Origin: Micromonospora sp. HK10
Lineage (GTDB): Bacteria; Actinomycetota; Actinomycetes; Mycobacteriales; Micromonosporaceae
NCBI RefSeq assembly: GCF_000982955.1
Contig: NZ_KQ058828.1
Coordinates: 1-64,000, forward strand
Length of the DNA: 64,000 nt
Direction of reading: 5' to 3'
Positions within the stretch are counted from its first letter, which is position 1. Each line of letters begins with the position of its first letter. This document shows, piece by piece, positions 9,470 to 18,168 of this stretch. The translations under genes and the position numbers were made by a program. The notes under the pieces are model-generated. The model ran no database searches, had not been told where the DNA came from, and saw only the letters and a program-made list of their open reading frames with translations.

Positions 9470-9487
9470 TCTCAGAACGCTCTGAGA
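9470..9487. promoter_or_regulatory. Operator-like perfect palindrome between divergent genes
   Basis: TCTCAGA-ACGC-TCTGAGA, a perfect 7-base inverted repeat with a 4-base spacer. It sits in the 63-base gap between the ammonia-lyase start (9446) and the copy 2 oxidoreductase start (9510), where both promoters must lie. It could be the binding site of one repressor controlling both arms; no dedicated regulator gene is adjacent. The two-component system at 581-2523 is the nearest candidate. Confidence 0.55.
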
Positions 9488-9509
9488 TCGGCTCGCTACG
9501 TTGCGCCGC

Positions 9510-11054
9510 ATGACGCTCGACTATCTGATCATCGGAGCCGGACCTGCCGGGCTGCAGCTCGCTCACCTGCTCGAGCGCGACGGCCGCGACTACCTGGTGC
9601 TGGAGGCCGGCGCCGCACCGGGCACCTTCTTCACCAGCTATCCCCGACACCGGCAGCTGATCTCGATCAACAAGGTCTGGACCGGCTCCGACGACCCCGA
9701 GTTCAACCTGCGCTCGGACTGGAACTCGCTGCTCACCGACGACCCGGCGCTGCTGTTCAAGAACTACAGCCGGCGCTACTTCCCGGACGCCGCGGACCTG
9801 GTGCGCTACCTCGCCGACGTCGCCCAGGGCCTGTGGATCAGGTACGACACGCGGGTCACCCGGATCGCCCGTGACGGGGAGCTGTTCGCCGTGCACGCCG
9901 GCGACGACACCATCACCGCCCGCCGCGTGGTCGTCGCCACGGGCGTGTCCCAGCTGTACGTGCCGCCGATCGAGGGCGCCGACCTCGCCGAACGGTACGA
10001 CACCGTCAGCGTCGACCCGGCGGACTTCACCAACCAGCGCGTCCTCATCATCGGCAAGGGCAACTCGGCCTTCGAGACGGCGGACGCGCTCGTCGAGACG
10101 GCCGCCGTCATCCACGTGGCCGGCCCGCACTCGATCAAGCTGGCGTGGCAGTCGCACTACGTCGGGCACCTGCGCGCGGTGAACAACAACTTCCTCGACA
10201 CGTACCAGCTCAAGTCGCAGAACGCGGTCCTCGACGGCACCGTCGAGCGGATCGTCCGGCGCGACGACGGCGGCTACCGGATCGACTTCCGGTACGCCCG
10301 GACCGTCGAGGCGATCCGGCGGATCGACTACGACCGGGTCATCCTCTGCACCGGGTTCCGGTTCGACGCGAGCATCTTCGACCCGTCCGCCCGGCCACGG
10401 CTGGTCATCGACGACCGCTTCCCGGAGCAGACCTCGGCGTACGAGTCGGTGAACGTGCCCGGCCTCTACTTCGCCGGCACCCTCACCCAGCAGCGCGACT
10501 TCAAGCGCTCGACGAACGGGTTCATCCACGGCTTCCGGTACGGCGTGCGGGCCCTGCACCGGATCCTCAACGCCCGCCACCACGACACGCCGTGGCCGGC
10601 CACGCCGCTGGAGGCCACCCCGGAGGCGATCGCCGACGCGGTCATCGCCCGGATCAACCGCACCTCGGCGCTGTGGCAGCAGTTCGCCGTCCTCGGCGAC
10701 GTGGTGGTCGTCTCCGGCGACACCGCCCGCTACCACGAGGAGGTGCCGGTGGCGTACCTGCACGACGGCGGCCTGGGCCCGGAGCCGTTCGCGTTCGTCA
10801 TCACCCTGGAGTACGGGCCGGACCACGACCAGGTCGACCCCTTCGACATCACGGTGCCCCGGATCGCCGAGAACGACGCCGCGCACGCCCACGACGCCAG
10901 CTACCTGCACCCGGTCGTCCGGGTCCACCGTGGTGGGAAGGTCGTCGCGGCGCACCACCTCGCGGAGAACCTGGAGAACCACTGGAACCTGCCGGACGTG
11001 CACCACCAGCCGCTCGTGCTCTTCGTCAAGGGCGTCCTCTCCGATGCCGGCTGA
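9510..11054 (+). CDS. FAD-dependent oxidoreductase (FOXRED2/FMO-like), copy 2
   Basis: Flavoprotein of about 514 residues, paralogous along its whole length to the protein at 6382-7947. The FAD motif is in DYLIIGAGPAGLQL at the N-terminus and the second Rossmann motif in VLIIGKGNSAFETAD. Both paralogs keep a C-terminal region ending HLAENLEN plus a short tail. The ATG at 9510 matches the start of the paralog; a TTG at 9501 is in frame but would add only three residues. It is first in a rightward pair and its last 11 bases overlap the ligase gene. Two copies on opposite arms suggest two successive oxidations, or a heteromer. Confidence 0.88.
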   Translation: MTLDYLIIGAGPAGLQLAHLLERDGRDYLVLEAGAAPGTFFTSYPRHRQLISINKVWTGSDDPEFNLRSDWNSLLTDDPALLFKNYSRRYFPDAADLVRYLADVAQGLWIRYDTRVTRIARDGELFAVHAGDDTITARRVVVATGVSQLYVPPIEGADLAERYDTVSVDPADFTNQRVLIIGKGNSAFETADALVETAAVIHVAGPHSIKLAWQSHYVGHLRAVNNNFLDTYQLKSQNAVLDGTVERIVRRDDGGYRIDFRYARTVEAIRRIDYDRVILCTGFRFDASIFDPSARPRLVIDDRFPEQTSAYESVNVPGLYFAGTLTQQRDFKRSTNGFIHGFRYGVRALHRILNARHHDTPWPATPLEATPEAIADAVIARINRTSALWQQFAVLGDVVVVSGDTARYHEEVPVAYLHDGGLGPEPFAFVITLEYGPDHDQVDPFDITVPRIAENDAAHAHDASYLHPVVRVHRGGKVVAAHHLAENLENHWNLPDVHHQPLVLFVKGVLSDAG

Positions 11055-12477
11055 GATCTGGCCGCAGCCCGTGCTGGACCTGCTCGCGACCGGTGACGAC
11101 CGGCCGGCCTTCGAGGACGGCGACCGGACCCTCAGCACCGCCGAGTTGTCCCGGCTGGTCCGCCGCATCGCCGCCGGGCTGCGGGCCGCCGGGGCCGGCC
11201 CCGGCGTCGGCGTGGCCCTGCGGCTCGGCGTCACCGCGGAGGCGTTCGCGGCGATCATCGCGGCGTTCGCGGTCGGCGCCCGGGTCTCCGGGATCCGCCC
11301 GGACCTGACGCCGGCCCACCGCACCTGGCAACTCGGCGGGAACACCCTGCTGGTCGACGACGCCCGGGCCGCCGAGCTGGCGCGCACCCCCGACGACGGG
11401 CGGGCGCTGATCGCCGCCGGGCACCCGGACGACGTCGCCCGGATCATCTGGACCAGCGGCAGCACCGGCACTCCGAAGGGCTGCGCGCAGACGTACGCGG
11501 CGATCAGCGCGGCCTGGGCGCCGTACCCGGATCGCTGGCCGCCGGCGATCGCCGACCTCGCCACCCGACTCCGGCGTTATCTCGTCTTCGGCTCGCTGAG
11601 CAGCCAGGTCATGCTGGAGTACGGCATCCTCACCCTGGCCGCCGGCGGCACCCTGGTGGCGGCCCGGCCGCCGGGCTTCCCCGGCATGATCGCCCGGCAC
11701 CGCGCGACCGCGAGTGTGATCACCGTGGGCAAGCTGTACCAGCTCGTGCGCGACCAGCGCACCGATCCGGTCGACCTGAGCAGCCTGCGCGCCCTGCTGG
11801 TCTCCGGTAGCCCGCTGCCACCGGGCCGGCTCGCCGAGGCGCTCGACGTGCTCGGTCCCGTCGTCTTCCACGGCTACGGCCAGACCGAGACCGGCATGAT
11901 CACCATGCTGACGCCGGCCGAGATGCTGGCGTCCCCGGCCACGCTCGCCTCGGTCGGTCGCCCGCCCCCGGTGACCGACCTGTGCATCCGGGACGCCGAC
12001 GGCCGCCCCGCCACCGAGGGCGAACTCTTCGTGCGGACACCGGCGCAGGCCGCCGCCTACTGGGGCGATCCGGTCGAGACCGCCGACGTCTTCGTGGACG
12101 GCTGGGTCCGCACCCGTGACCTGGCCCGGCGGGACAGCGACGGCTACCTGCACCTGCTCGGCCGGGTCCGGGACGTCATCATCGTGCACGCCAACCTGGT
12201 GTACGCCGGCCCGATCGAGCGGATTCTCGCCGCCGACCCCACGGTCGCCGAGGCCTACGTCGTCGGCCGGCCCGACGAGGTCACCGGGGAAGCGGTGCAC
12301 GCCTACGTGGTGCCGGCCGCCGGATGCGTGCCGGATGCGGGACGCCTGCGCGCCCTGGTGGCGGAGGCGCTGGGGGCACCGTCGGCGCCGCGGACGATCC
12401 AGTGGATCGACCGGGTGCCGGTGGGGCCGAGCGGTAAGCCGGACAAGCGTGCCCTGGCACGCATGGCGATCAGGTGA
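11044..12477 (+). CDS. AMP-dependent acyl/aryl acid ligase
   Basis: ANL-superfamily enzyme of about 477 residues that activates a carboxylate as acyl-AMP, usually then as the CoA thioester. The core motifs are in order: phosphate loop IIWTSGSTGTPKG, YGQTETG, GWVRTRDLARRD, hinge LGRVRDVIIV and the C-terminal catalytic Lys in PSGKPDKRAL. No carrier-protein domain is attached. The ATG at 11044 overlaps the upstream stop by 11 bases, so the pair is coupled. With a tyrosine-type ammonia-lyase nearby, p-coumarate or a derivative is a reasonable substrate; this is inference. Confidence 0.88.
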   Translation: MPAEIWPQPVLDLLATGDDRPAFEDGDRTLSTAELSRLVRRIAAGLRAAGAGPGVGVALRLGVTAEAFAAIIAAFAVGARVSGIRPDLTPAHRTWQLGGNTLLVDDARAAELARTPDDGRALIAAGHPDDVARIIWTSGSTGTPKGCAQTYAAISAAWAPYPDRWPPAIADLATRLRRYLVFGSLSSQVMLEYGILTLAAGGTLVAARPPGFPGMIARHRATASVITVGKLYQLVRDQRTDPVDLSSLRALLVSGSPLPPGRLAEALDVLGPVVFHGYGQTETGMITMLTPAEMLASPATLASVGRPPPVTDLCIRDADGRPATEGELFVRTPAQAAAYWGDPVETADVFVDGWVRTRDLARRDSDGYLHLLGRVRDVIIVHANLVYAGPIERILAADPTVAEAYVVGRPDEVTGEAVHAYVVPAAGCVPDAGRLRALVAEALGAPSAPRTIQWIDRVPVGPSGKPDKRALARMAIR

Positions 12478-12513
12478 TCGCGGCCAGGACGAGCTTCCAA
12501 CTCGCCCGTGGGG

Positions 12514-13820
12514 TCAGTGGCCGGCCCGCGGCGAGGTTTCCGGTTCCCGCAGCCGGCCGGCTGTCACCAGGTGGGCGTCGACTGACTTGGGCATCAACAA
12601 CCCGTTGGTGGACGCCTCGACGGCCGACAGCGGCGGCAGCTCCAGTCGGTAGTCACGAGCCAGCACCCGGGTGGCGATGGTCAGCTGGACTGTCGCCAGC
12701 AGGTAGCCCGGGCAGAACCGTGGGCCCGCTCCGAAAGGCAGGTAGGCATGACGCGCATGCGGTTGCTCGGCCCCCAACCAGCGGTCCGGGTCGAACCGCT
12801 CCGGCTCGGGCCAGAAGCGCGGGTCGCGGTGCAGAAGGTAGGGGCAGAGCAGAATTCGACTCCGCGACCGATGTCGTGACCGCCGATGACGACCGGCTCT
12901 GCCGTGGTTCGGGTGATGAGCCACTGCGGCGGGTGCAGGCGTAGCGTTTCCTTGATGACCGCGCCGAGGTACCGGTCCTCGGCATCGGTTTCGGCGGCGA
13001 TGGCCGCCGCGAGCTCGGGACGCTCGGCCAACCGGAGCGCAATCCAGGCCTGCGCCGCGCCGGGCACCCCGTGCGAGGCGAACATGACGCTCCGTAGGAC
13101 GGATACGGCGCGGCGCACGTCGGCCTCGGTCTTGATGCCGGCGGTCAGCCCGTCCACCAGGTCCCGAGGCTGCTCCGGTCGGGCCAGCGGCAGGCGGCGC
13201 CGGACGAGGTCCTCAAGGAGGTCGAGGAGCCGGTGGTTGGCCCGCACCGCTTCACGGGCGTGCGGGCGCGGCCACCAACCGACCCGGCCCTCATGGCTGA
13301 CGAGGGCATGCAGAGCCGCGCCGAAGAGACTGTCCGCGGCCCCAGCCAGTGTCTCGAGCCGACCTGGGTCCTCATCGGCTCCGGCACAGAAGTCGGTTAA
13401 CGCCCGGCCGAGCAGCCGACGACACGTTTCGGCCAGGTCAAAGCTTGAACCGGCCAACCCGGACAACTCATCGGCGATTCGCGCACTGAACCGCTCGGCA
13501 TGCAGGTGGGTGATCTGGTCGGCGACGTTGTGCCAGATGTCGCGGCGGACCGCCATCCACTCAGCCACCTGTGCCTCGTGGGCCAGCCGCTCACGTCGAC
13601 CTGCGCGCAGTCCACTGTCCACGGCGTAAGCGCCGTTGGTCTGGGCCAGTACCTGGTGCACGAGTTCTGGATCGTGCACCGCAACCGCAGTGGAGGACAG
13701 GCGAACGACGTCACCATACCGATCCCGATTTCGGGCCAACCAGCCGAGGCGGTCGTGCTGATAGGCCGTCACGTCGCCGATCAGCCATTGCCCAGGTGGA
13801 CCGGGAATTGTGCGCACCAA
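12514..13820 (-). pseudogene. Cytochrome P450 with one frameshift; probable peptide-modifying partner
   Basis: The N-terminal part (13820 to about 12855) carries the P450 start region (TIPGPPGQWLIGD) and the ExxR motif in KETLRLHPPQW. The C-terminal part is in another frame and carries FDPDRWLG and a canonical heme loop, YLPFGAGPRFCPG. Adding one base near GAATTC at 12852-12857 would join them into GVE(I)LLCPYLLHRDP, a normal P450 segment. So this is a recent one-base loss or a sequencing error. The TTG at 13820 is chosen because AGGAG lies seven bases upstream; a GTG at 13817 is also possible. The I-helix region (FASHGVPGAAQ) lacks AGxxT. It follows the 29-residue peptide gene at 13885-13974. 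Confidence 0.8.
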
Positions 13821-13836
13821 TTGTCGTCTCCTGCCT

Positions 13837-13871
13837 GTGAGCGGTGGCGGCGGTATGCCGCCACCGCTCAC
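13837..13871 (-). terminator. Long stem-loop between the peptide gene and P450
   Basis: Perfect 15-base inverted repeat (arms 13837-13851 and 13857-13871, core GCGGTGGCGGC and its complement) around a 5-base loop. It lies 13 bases past the peptide stop and 16 bases before the P450 start. No T-run follows. That suits an attenuator or mRNA-stabilising hairpin that lets a short precursor be made in excess over its downstream enzyme, rather than a full terminator. Confidence 0.7.
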
Positions 13872-13884
13872 CCGGGCATCGGGA

Positions 13885-13974
13885 TCAGCGGCAGATCCTC
13901 GGGATGTAGAGGTAGGCGCCGCTCACCCTCGCCTTACGTAGGCGACGTCCCACGGCCCGGATGTACGTAGCCAT
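13885..13974 (-). CDS. Putative P450-modified RiPP precursor, 29 residues
   Basis: A 29-codon gene opening MATYIRAVGRR and ending GAYLYIPRICR before TGA. GGAGG lies five bases upstream of the ATG, one of the best ribosome-binding sites in the window. The N-terminal two-thirds is basic (RRLRKAR), like a leader. The C-terminal 11 residues hold two Tyr, two Ile and one Cys, like a core suited to P450 aryl or Tyr cross-linking, as known for cittilin and biarylitide precursors, which are also tiny and followed by a P450. A stem-loop and a P450 gene follow on the same strand. There is no homology evidence; the assignment rests on context. Confidence 0.6.
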   Translation of the reverse strand: MATYIRAVGRRLRKARVSGAYLYIPRICR

Positions 13975-14015
13975 ACTGGCCTCCATTCCTGCTTTCCTTA
14001 TTAGTTGATCGAATC

Positions 14016-14402
14016 CTATCTATTGCTATGTCCCATGACAAGAGCCTGGGATGAGAATTGTGTCGAGGGTCCAGGTCGGCTCTCATGAAGACCGGGACCA
14101 CGGCCGTCGAGCCCGCCGACCACTGGTGGCGACAGCTCTCGAACGCTCAGGAATGCCAGTTTGACGCCGGCCTGAAAGCGCGTCTCGACCTCGAATAGTT
14201 CGAGCAGCTCGCTGACGCGCCGGCTGAACGTTCTCGGGGAACAGTTCAGGCGATGACTCGCGGTGACGTCGGTCGCTCCGCTCAGCAATGCGACGACGAC
14301 CGGCCGGAGATAGTCCGGTAGCATCGAAATATGTAGGTGCCGAGCATCCTCGTTCATAGCGAAAATCGAGTTCGTGACGTACGACGTGTTGCCCAGGAGC
14401 AT
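14016..14402 (-). CDS. LuxR-type HTH regulator fragment
   Basis: Protein of about 128 residues with a LuxR-like DNA-binding segment (residues about 30-85). LPDYLRPVVVALLSGATD is the first helix, HRLNCSPRTFSRRVSELLELF the HTH and ETRFQAGVKLAFL the last helix. The FQAG ending is typical of stand-alone actinobacterial LuxR regulators, which usually carry about 200 further N-terminal residues that are missing here. The C-terminal tail of about 40 residues is not family-like. A stop codon shortly upstream of the ATG (14402) and GGGGAGG before it support this start. It lies 41 bases upstream of the peptide gene on the same strand in AT-richer DNA. It is either a remnant or a minimal regulator. Confidence 0.5.
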   Translation of the reverse strand: MLLGNTSYVTNSIFAMNEDARHLHISMLPDYLRPVVVALLSGATDVTASHRLNCSPRTFSRRVSELLELFEVETRFQAGVKLAFLSVRELSPPVVGGLDGRGPGLHESRPGPSTQFSSQALVMGHSNR

Positions 14403-15323
14403 GGACGGCGGCCTCCCCGCGAATTAGCTCCGCTCTCATCAACTGCGAACTTGCATCCGACGCCGAAAGGCGGTGTCATGCAGACGGTGAACCCGCTGAG
14501 GTGCGCCTGAGGGGCAACACCTTGAACGCGGGTGCCGCCAGCGCCGGTCCGCCGGGACGACGAATCCGCCGAGTGCGGCGGGGAGCATTTACCGCAGACC
14601 GGCGCAGGAACATGCCCTCATGCAACTCCCCCCGAAATGTCAAGCGGCTCGAATGCGACTCCGAAACTATCAGCAGGGGAGTTATGAGTGTCAACGCGAA
14701 TGCGGAAGATGGGCGCTGAATGTACTCACAATGTGCGGAGACGTCCGCGGGTTCGGATTCGATGACGACCGCATAACTGTGCAGGCCGGGGCGGATTTTC
14801 CGCCGCGTTTCACACGCCCGCAGCGCTGCCGGCGCAGGTGCGCCGCAGCCGCATCACCCTTCGCGGTTTTCTCGTCACCACTCGTGAGCCCTCGTGCGCC
14901 TAAAGCGCAGTTCCGGACCGCCGTCAAAAGGAGCGAACGGGATTCTGAATATCAACCGACGCTCGCCGGCCAGGGCTCGCACTCGCCTCGGCCGGCCACT
15001 GCGGCCGTACCTGGTAAAGCGGACGGGCCGCCGGTCCAAACCCATGCCGATCATCCCGGCTGGTCGAGGCGGCGTCCGCGGGCAGTCCAGCGGCGGTTTC
15101 CGGCCCGGTCGCAGCTTCGAGGGCGCCGGACGAACACCCCCTGCCCTCCGCCCACCGGCCATCACCTTCCACCCTGATCGATGAGAGCGGCCTGACCGAG
15201 AGTCCTAAAGAATCGACGGCTTTCACGATCAACGCTCCGGGACCGGGCACTAGCCTCGATGATCGCCACTTCCGTACTGGTGAGGGCTTCGAATCTGCGA
15301 GGGTGACGGGAGGTTCGCGGACC
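14403..15323. other. Intergenic region without a convincing gene
   Basis: About 920 bases between the LuxR fragment and the SARP gene. The left half is AT-richer than the rest of the window. The open frames here are short, rich in Arg and Pro, and show no recognisable domains. A strong GGGGAG precedes an ATG at 14684, but that frame ends after 11 codons. The right end (about 15180-15323) should hold the SARP promoter. I could not define -35 and -10 boxes with confidence. Confidence 0.6.
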
Positions 15324-18119
15324 GTGGGACTCGCGGTCAGCCTGCTGGGGCCGGTGACCCTGCACGTCGACGGCGTCCGCGCCGCCCTCCCGGCCGGACG
15401 GCCCCTACTTCTCCTCGCCGCGTTGCTCATGGGACGCGGGAGAAGGGTCTCCACCGATCGTCTGCTGACCGCCCTGTGGGAGAGTCCACCCCCGTCGGCG
15501 CAGGTCAACCTGCGGACCTACGCGACCCGCCTGCGGGCCGCCCTGGGGCCGTACCGAAACCGGCTGACCTGGGTGAACAACGGTTACGCGCTGTCCCTCC
15601 AGCCTGGCGAGTTGGATCTCGACCAGTTCGACGACGACGTCCGGCAGGCCCTCGAGGCGTGGCGTGCGGGACATCCCGATCAGGCGGCCGACCTGCTCGG
15701 CGCCGGGTTGGGCCGGTGGCACGGTGAAGCCGCCGAAGGGCTCCCCCGGTACGGCCTGCTCGGCAGCAGCCTCGACGCGCTCGACGAGAGCCGGTGGGCG
15801 GCGGTCGAGCGATACGCCGCCGCGTGTGTCGAGGGGCACCGGCACGCCGAGGCGGTTGGTGCCCTACGCGCCCTGGTGAGCGACCAGCCGGCCCGTGAGT
15901 CGGCCTGGGAGGCGCTGGTCAACGCGCTCGTCGAGTCGGGCGACCGGGCCGCCGCCTTGGCGGCGCTGTCCGCGGCCGACACCGCGCTGCGGACGAAGGA
16001 CAACCGAGGGCTGGGACGGGTTCTCCGGTCCTTCCAACGGGAACTGCTCGAAGGACCCCGGGGCGCTGAGCGTCGCAGGACTTCCGGCCAACATCTCGGC
16101 TCCGCCGAGGAGACCCCCTCGACACTCCCACCGCCCGTTGCGCTGGTCGGTCGCGAAGCCCTGCTGGCCCGGGCCGGGGCCATCCTCACGTCAACCGGCG
16201 CGATCGTGCTGCACGGACCCGCCGGGGTGGGCAAGTCGGCGCTCGCCCGCGCGATCGCCAGCCAGCTCGCTGCGGCGTCTCCCGGCGGTCAGCTCTACCT
16301 CGACTTCTACGGCAGTAGTCCCGGCCTCACCCCGATGACGGTCGAGGAGGCGATCTCCGGTCTGCTCCGGATGCTCGGCGGTGCCGCCTCCGGCTCCACT
16401 CTGGGCGCGGAGGCCACCGAACTCCGGGCGCGGCTCAGCACCCGCCGGGTGCTGGTGGTGCTGGACAACGTGATCGAGGCCGCGCAGGTCCGGCGGCTGC
16501 TGTCCGTCCTCGGCAACGCCACCGTGGTCGTGACGAGCCGGGCGGCACTGCCGACGTTGGACATCGCGCACCTGGCCGTCGGGGAGCTGGACCCGGCTGA
16601 TTCGGTCCGGCTGCTCGCCCGGCACGTCGGCAGTGACCGCCTCGACCGGTCGCCCGGAGACGCCGAGACCCTGGCGGCGATGTGTGGTCACCTCCCGCTG
16701 GCACTGCGGATCGTCGGCGCCCGCCTCTCCGGCCGTCCGGAGTGGACGCTCGCCGACATGGTCAGCCGACTCACCGACGAGCAGCACCGCCTCGACGAGC
16801 TGAGCTGTGACGACCTGGCCGTGCGGGCGAGTCTCGCGGTGACCTGCGACATCCTCGCCGAACGAACCGGTGGGCACGAGGCCCTGGAACTGTTCAGCCG
16901 CTGGGGCAGGGTGCGACTTCCCACGCTCGGCGTCGAACTGGCCAGCGTACTGACGGGTGCGTCCGCGCGTCAGGCCCGGACGCTGCTGGACCGGCTCGCG
17001 GACGCCGGACTCATCGAGGCGTACGGCACGGACCGGTACGGGCTACACGATCTCGTGCGGATCTACGCCATGGAGCGCGGCCGTCGCGACCCTGAGGGCG
17101 AGCAGGCCGCCACCCACGCGAGCCGCTGCTATTTCCTGGCCACCGCACGACGCGCCAGGGACCAGATCCGGCCCGTCACCAACCGGCCGCCCGACAGGTT
17201 CGTCGAGGCACGTCCCACGGTGACCTTCGCGGCTCAGGGCGAGGCCCTGCGGTGGTTGGAGACCGAGCGCGAGAACCTGGTCGCCGCGGCGCGGCGCGCG
17301 GCGCGCGACGAAACACCGGAGGGAGACGAGTTCGCGGTACGCCTGTGCATGGAGCTCTACCCGTTCCTTCCCATGCGGGGGTACTACCACGACATGCGGG
17401 AGGTGACGGAGTGCGCGCTCCGGTGCGCCCGGCGACTGGGCAGCCGGCCGGACGAGTCGCTGTCGCTGACCTATCTCGCCATGGCCCAGTCCCGGCTCGG
17501 TGACACCGAACAGGCGGCCGACAACCTCCGCCTCGCGCTCGCCCTGAATGAGGCCGACGGGGACACCCAGGCGGTGGCGGTGACCCTGGACCACCTCGGG
17601 CTCATGCTGGGCGCCGCCAACCGGTACGAGGAAGCCCAGGCGGCGTTCAGGCGAGCGCTGCAGATGCACCGTCAGCGCGACGATCGCCAGCGGATGGGCA
17701 TCACGTTGAACAATCTGGCCGACGTCCTGCTGCATCTCGGTCAGCCCGAACCCGCGCTCGTGCACCTGCGGGAGAGCCTGCGGCTGCGCGAAGAGTCCGG
17801 TGACGATTTCGGCCTCGCGGTCACCATGCTGACCATGGGTCAGGCCTACGCCCATGACGGTCGGTACCAGCAGGCGTACCCCTGGCTCGAGAGGGCGCTG
17901 GCCGCTCTACGGGCCACCGGTAACCGCGAGGCGGAGCGGCGGGTACTCATCGTGCGGGCGGAGGTCCAGCACACCACGGGTCGACTGGATGCCGCGCGCG
18001 ACAGCCTTCACCTCGCGCTCGCCATCTCGCAACAGTTCGGTGATGTCGCCGGCGCCGGAGAGGTTCGCCGCAGGCTGGCCGAACTTGACGACGTACGGCA
18101 GACCGCTGGTTCCCGCTGA
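15324..18119 (+). CDS. SARP-family regulator with NB-ARC and TPR domains (AfsR-like)
   Basis: Large cluster-type activator of about 931 residues. An OmpR-like winged helix at the N-terminus (VSLLGPVTLHVDG; TDRLLTALWE) is followed by a bacterial transcriptional activation domain. Next comes an NB-ARC ATPase with a P-loop near residue 296 (LHGPAGVGKSALA) and RRVLVVLDNV as Walker B. C-terminal tetratricopeptide repeats run from about 690 to the end (for example ALNNLADVLLHLGQPEPAL). The GTG at 15324 is preferred because GGGAGG lies ten bases upstream; a GTG at 15303 is in frame but has no proper spacing. It is probably the pathway activator of the NRPS-PKS cluster to its right. Confidence 0.9.
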   Translation: MGLAVSLLGPVTLHVDGVRAALPAGRPLLLLAALLMGRGRRVSTDRLLTALWESPPPSAQVNLRTYATRLRAALGPYRNRLTWVNNGYALSLQPGELDLDQFDDDVRQALEAWRAGHPDQAADLLGAGLGRWHGEAAEGLPRYGLLGSSLDALDESRWAAVERYAAACVEGHRHAEAVGALRALVSDQPARESAWEALVNALVESGDRAAALAALSAADTALRTKDNRGLGRVLRSFQRELLEGPRGAERRRTSGQHLGSAEETPSTLPPPVALVGREALLARAGAILTSTGAIVLHGPAGVGKSALARAIASQLAAASPGGQLYLDFYGSSPGLTPMTVEEAISGLLRMLGGAASGSTLGAEATELRARLSTRRVLVVLDNVIEAAQVRRLLSVLGNATVVVTSRAALPTLDIAHLAVGELDPADSVRLLARHVGSDRLDRSPGDAETLAAMCGHLPLALRIVGARLSGRPEWTLADMVSRLTDEQHRLDELSCDDLAVRASLAVTCDILAERTGGHEALELFSRWGRVRLPTLGVELASVLTGASARQARTLLDRLADAGLIEAYGTDRYGLHDLVRIYAMERGRRDPEGEQAATHASRCYFLATARRARDQIRPVTNRPPDRFVEARPTVTFAAQGEALRWLETERENLVAAARRAARDETPEGDEFAVRLCMELYPFLPMRGYYHDMREVTECALRCARRLGSRPDESLSLTYLAMAQSRLGDTEQAADNLRLALALNEADGDTQAVAVTLDHLGLMLGAANRYEEAQAAFRRALQMHRQRDDRQRMGITLNNLADVLLHLGQPEPALVHLRESLRLREESGDDFGLAVTMLTMGQAYAHDGRYQQAYPWLERALAALRATGNREAERRVLIVRAEVQHTTGRLDAARDSLHLALAISQQFGDVAGAGEVRRRLAELDDVRQTAGSR

Positions 18120-18126
18120 CGGGAAC
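18109..18126. terminator. Stem-loop at the SARP stop codon
   Basis: GTTCCCG-CTGA-CGGGAAC, a perfect 7-base hairpin whose loop contains the SARP stop codon. It lies in the short convergent gap with the ABC permease gene and could slow read-through from either side. There is no T-tract. Confidence 0.45.
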
Positions 18127-18168
18127 GAGCCGGCGCCTGCGTGGGCTCCACGAACCCGGGCTGGACGG

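Noticed and set aside
9447-11564. Upstream extension of the ammonia-lyase frame to about 1200 residues
   Set aside because: The extension lies antisense to the copy 2 FAD oxidoreductase and ligase, which have clear motifs. The lyase itself is complete from the ATG at 9446 with its own ribosome-binding site.
14684-14719. Eleven-residue frame with GGGGAG upstream
   Set aside because: The ribosome-binding site is good, but the peptide has no core-like feature and no partner gene on its strand. It may be the remnant of a lost gene start.
14620-15177. Open frame of about 185 codons before the SARP gene
   Set aside because: Composition is Arg/Pro/Ser-rich with no domain, no good ribosome-binding site and no operon context.
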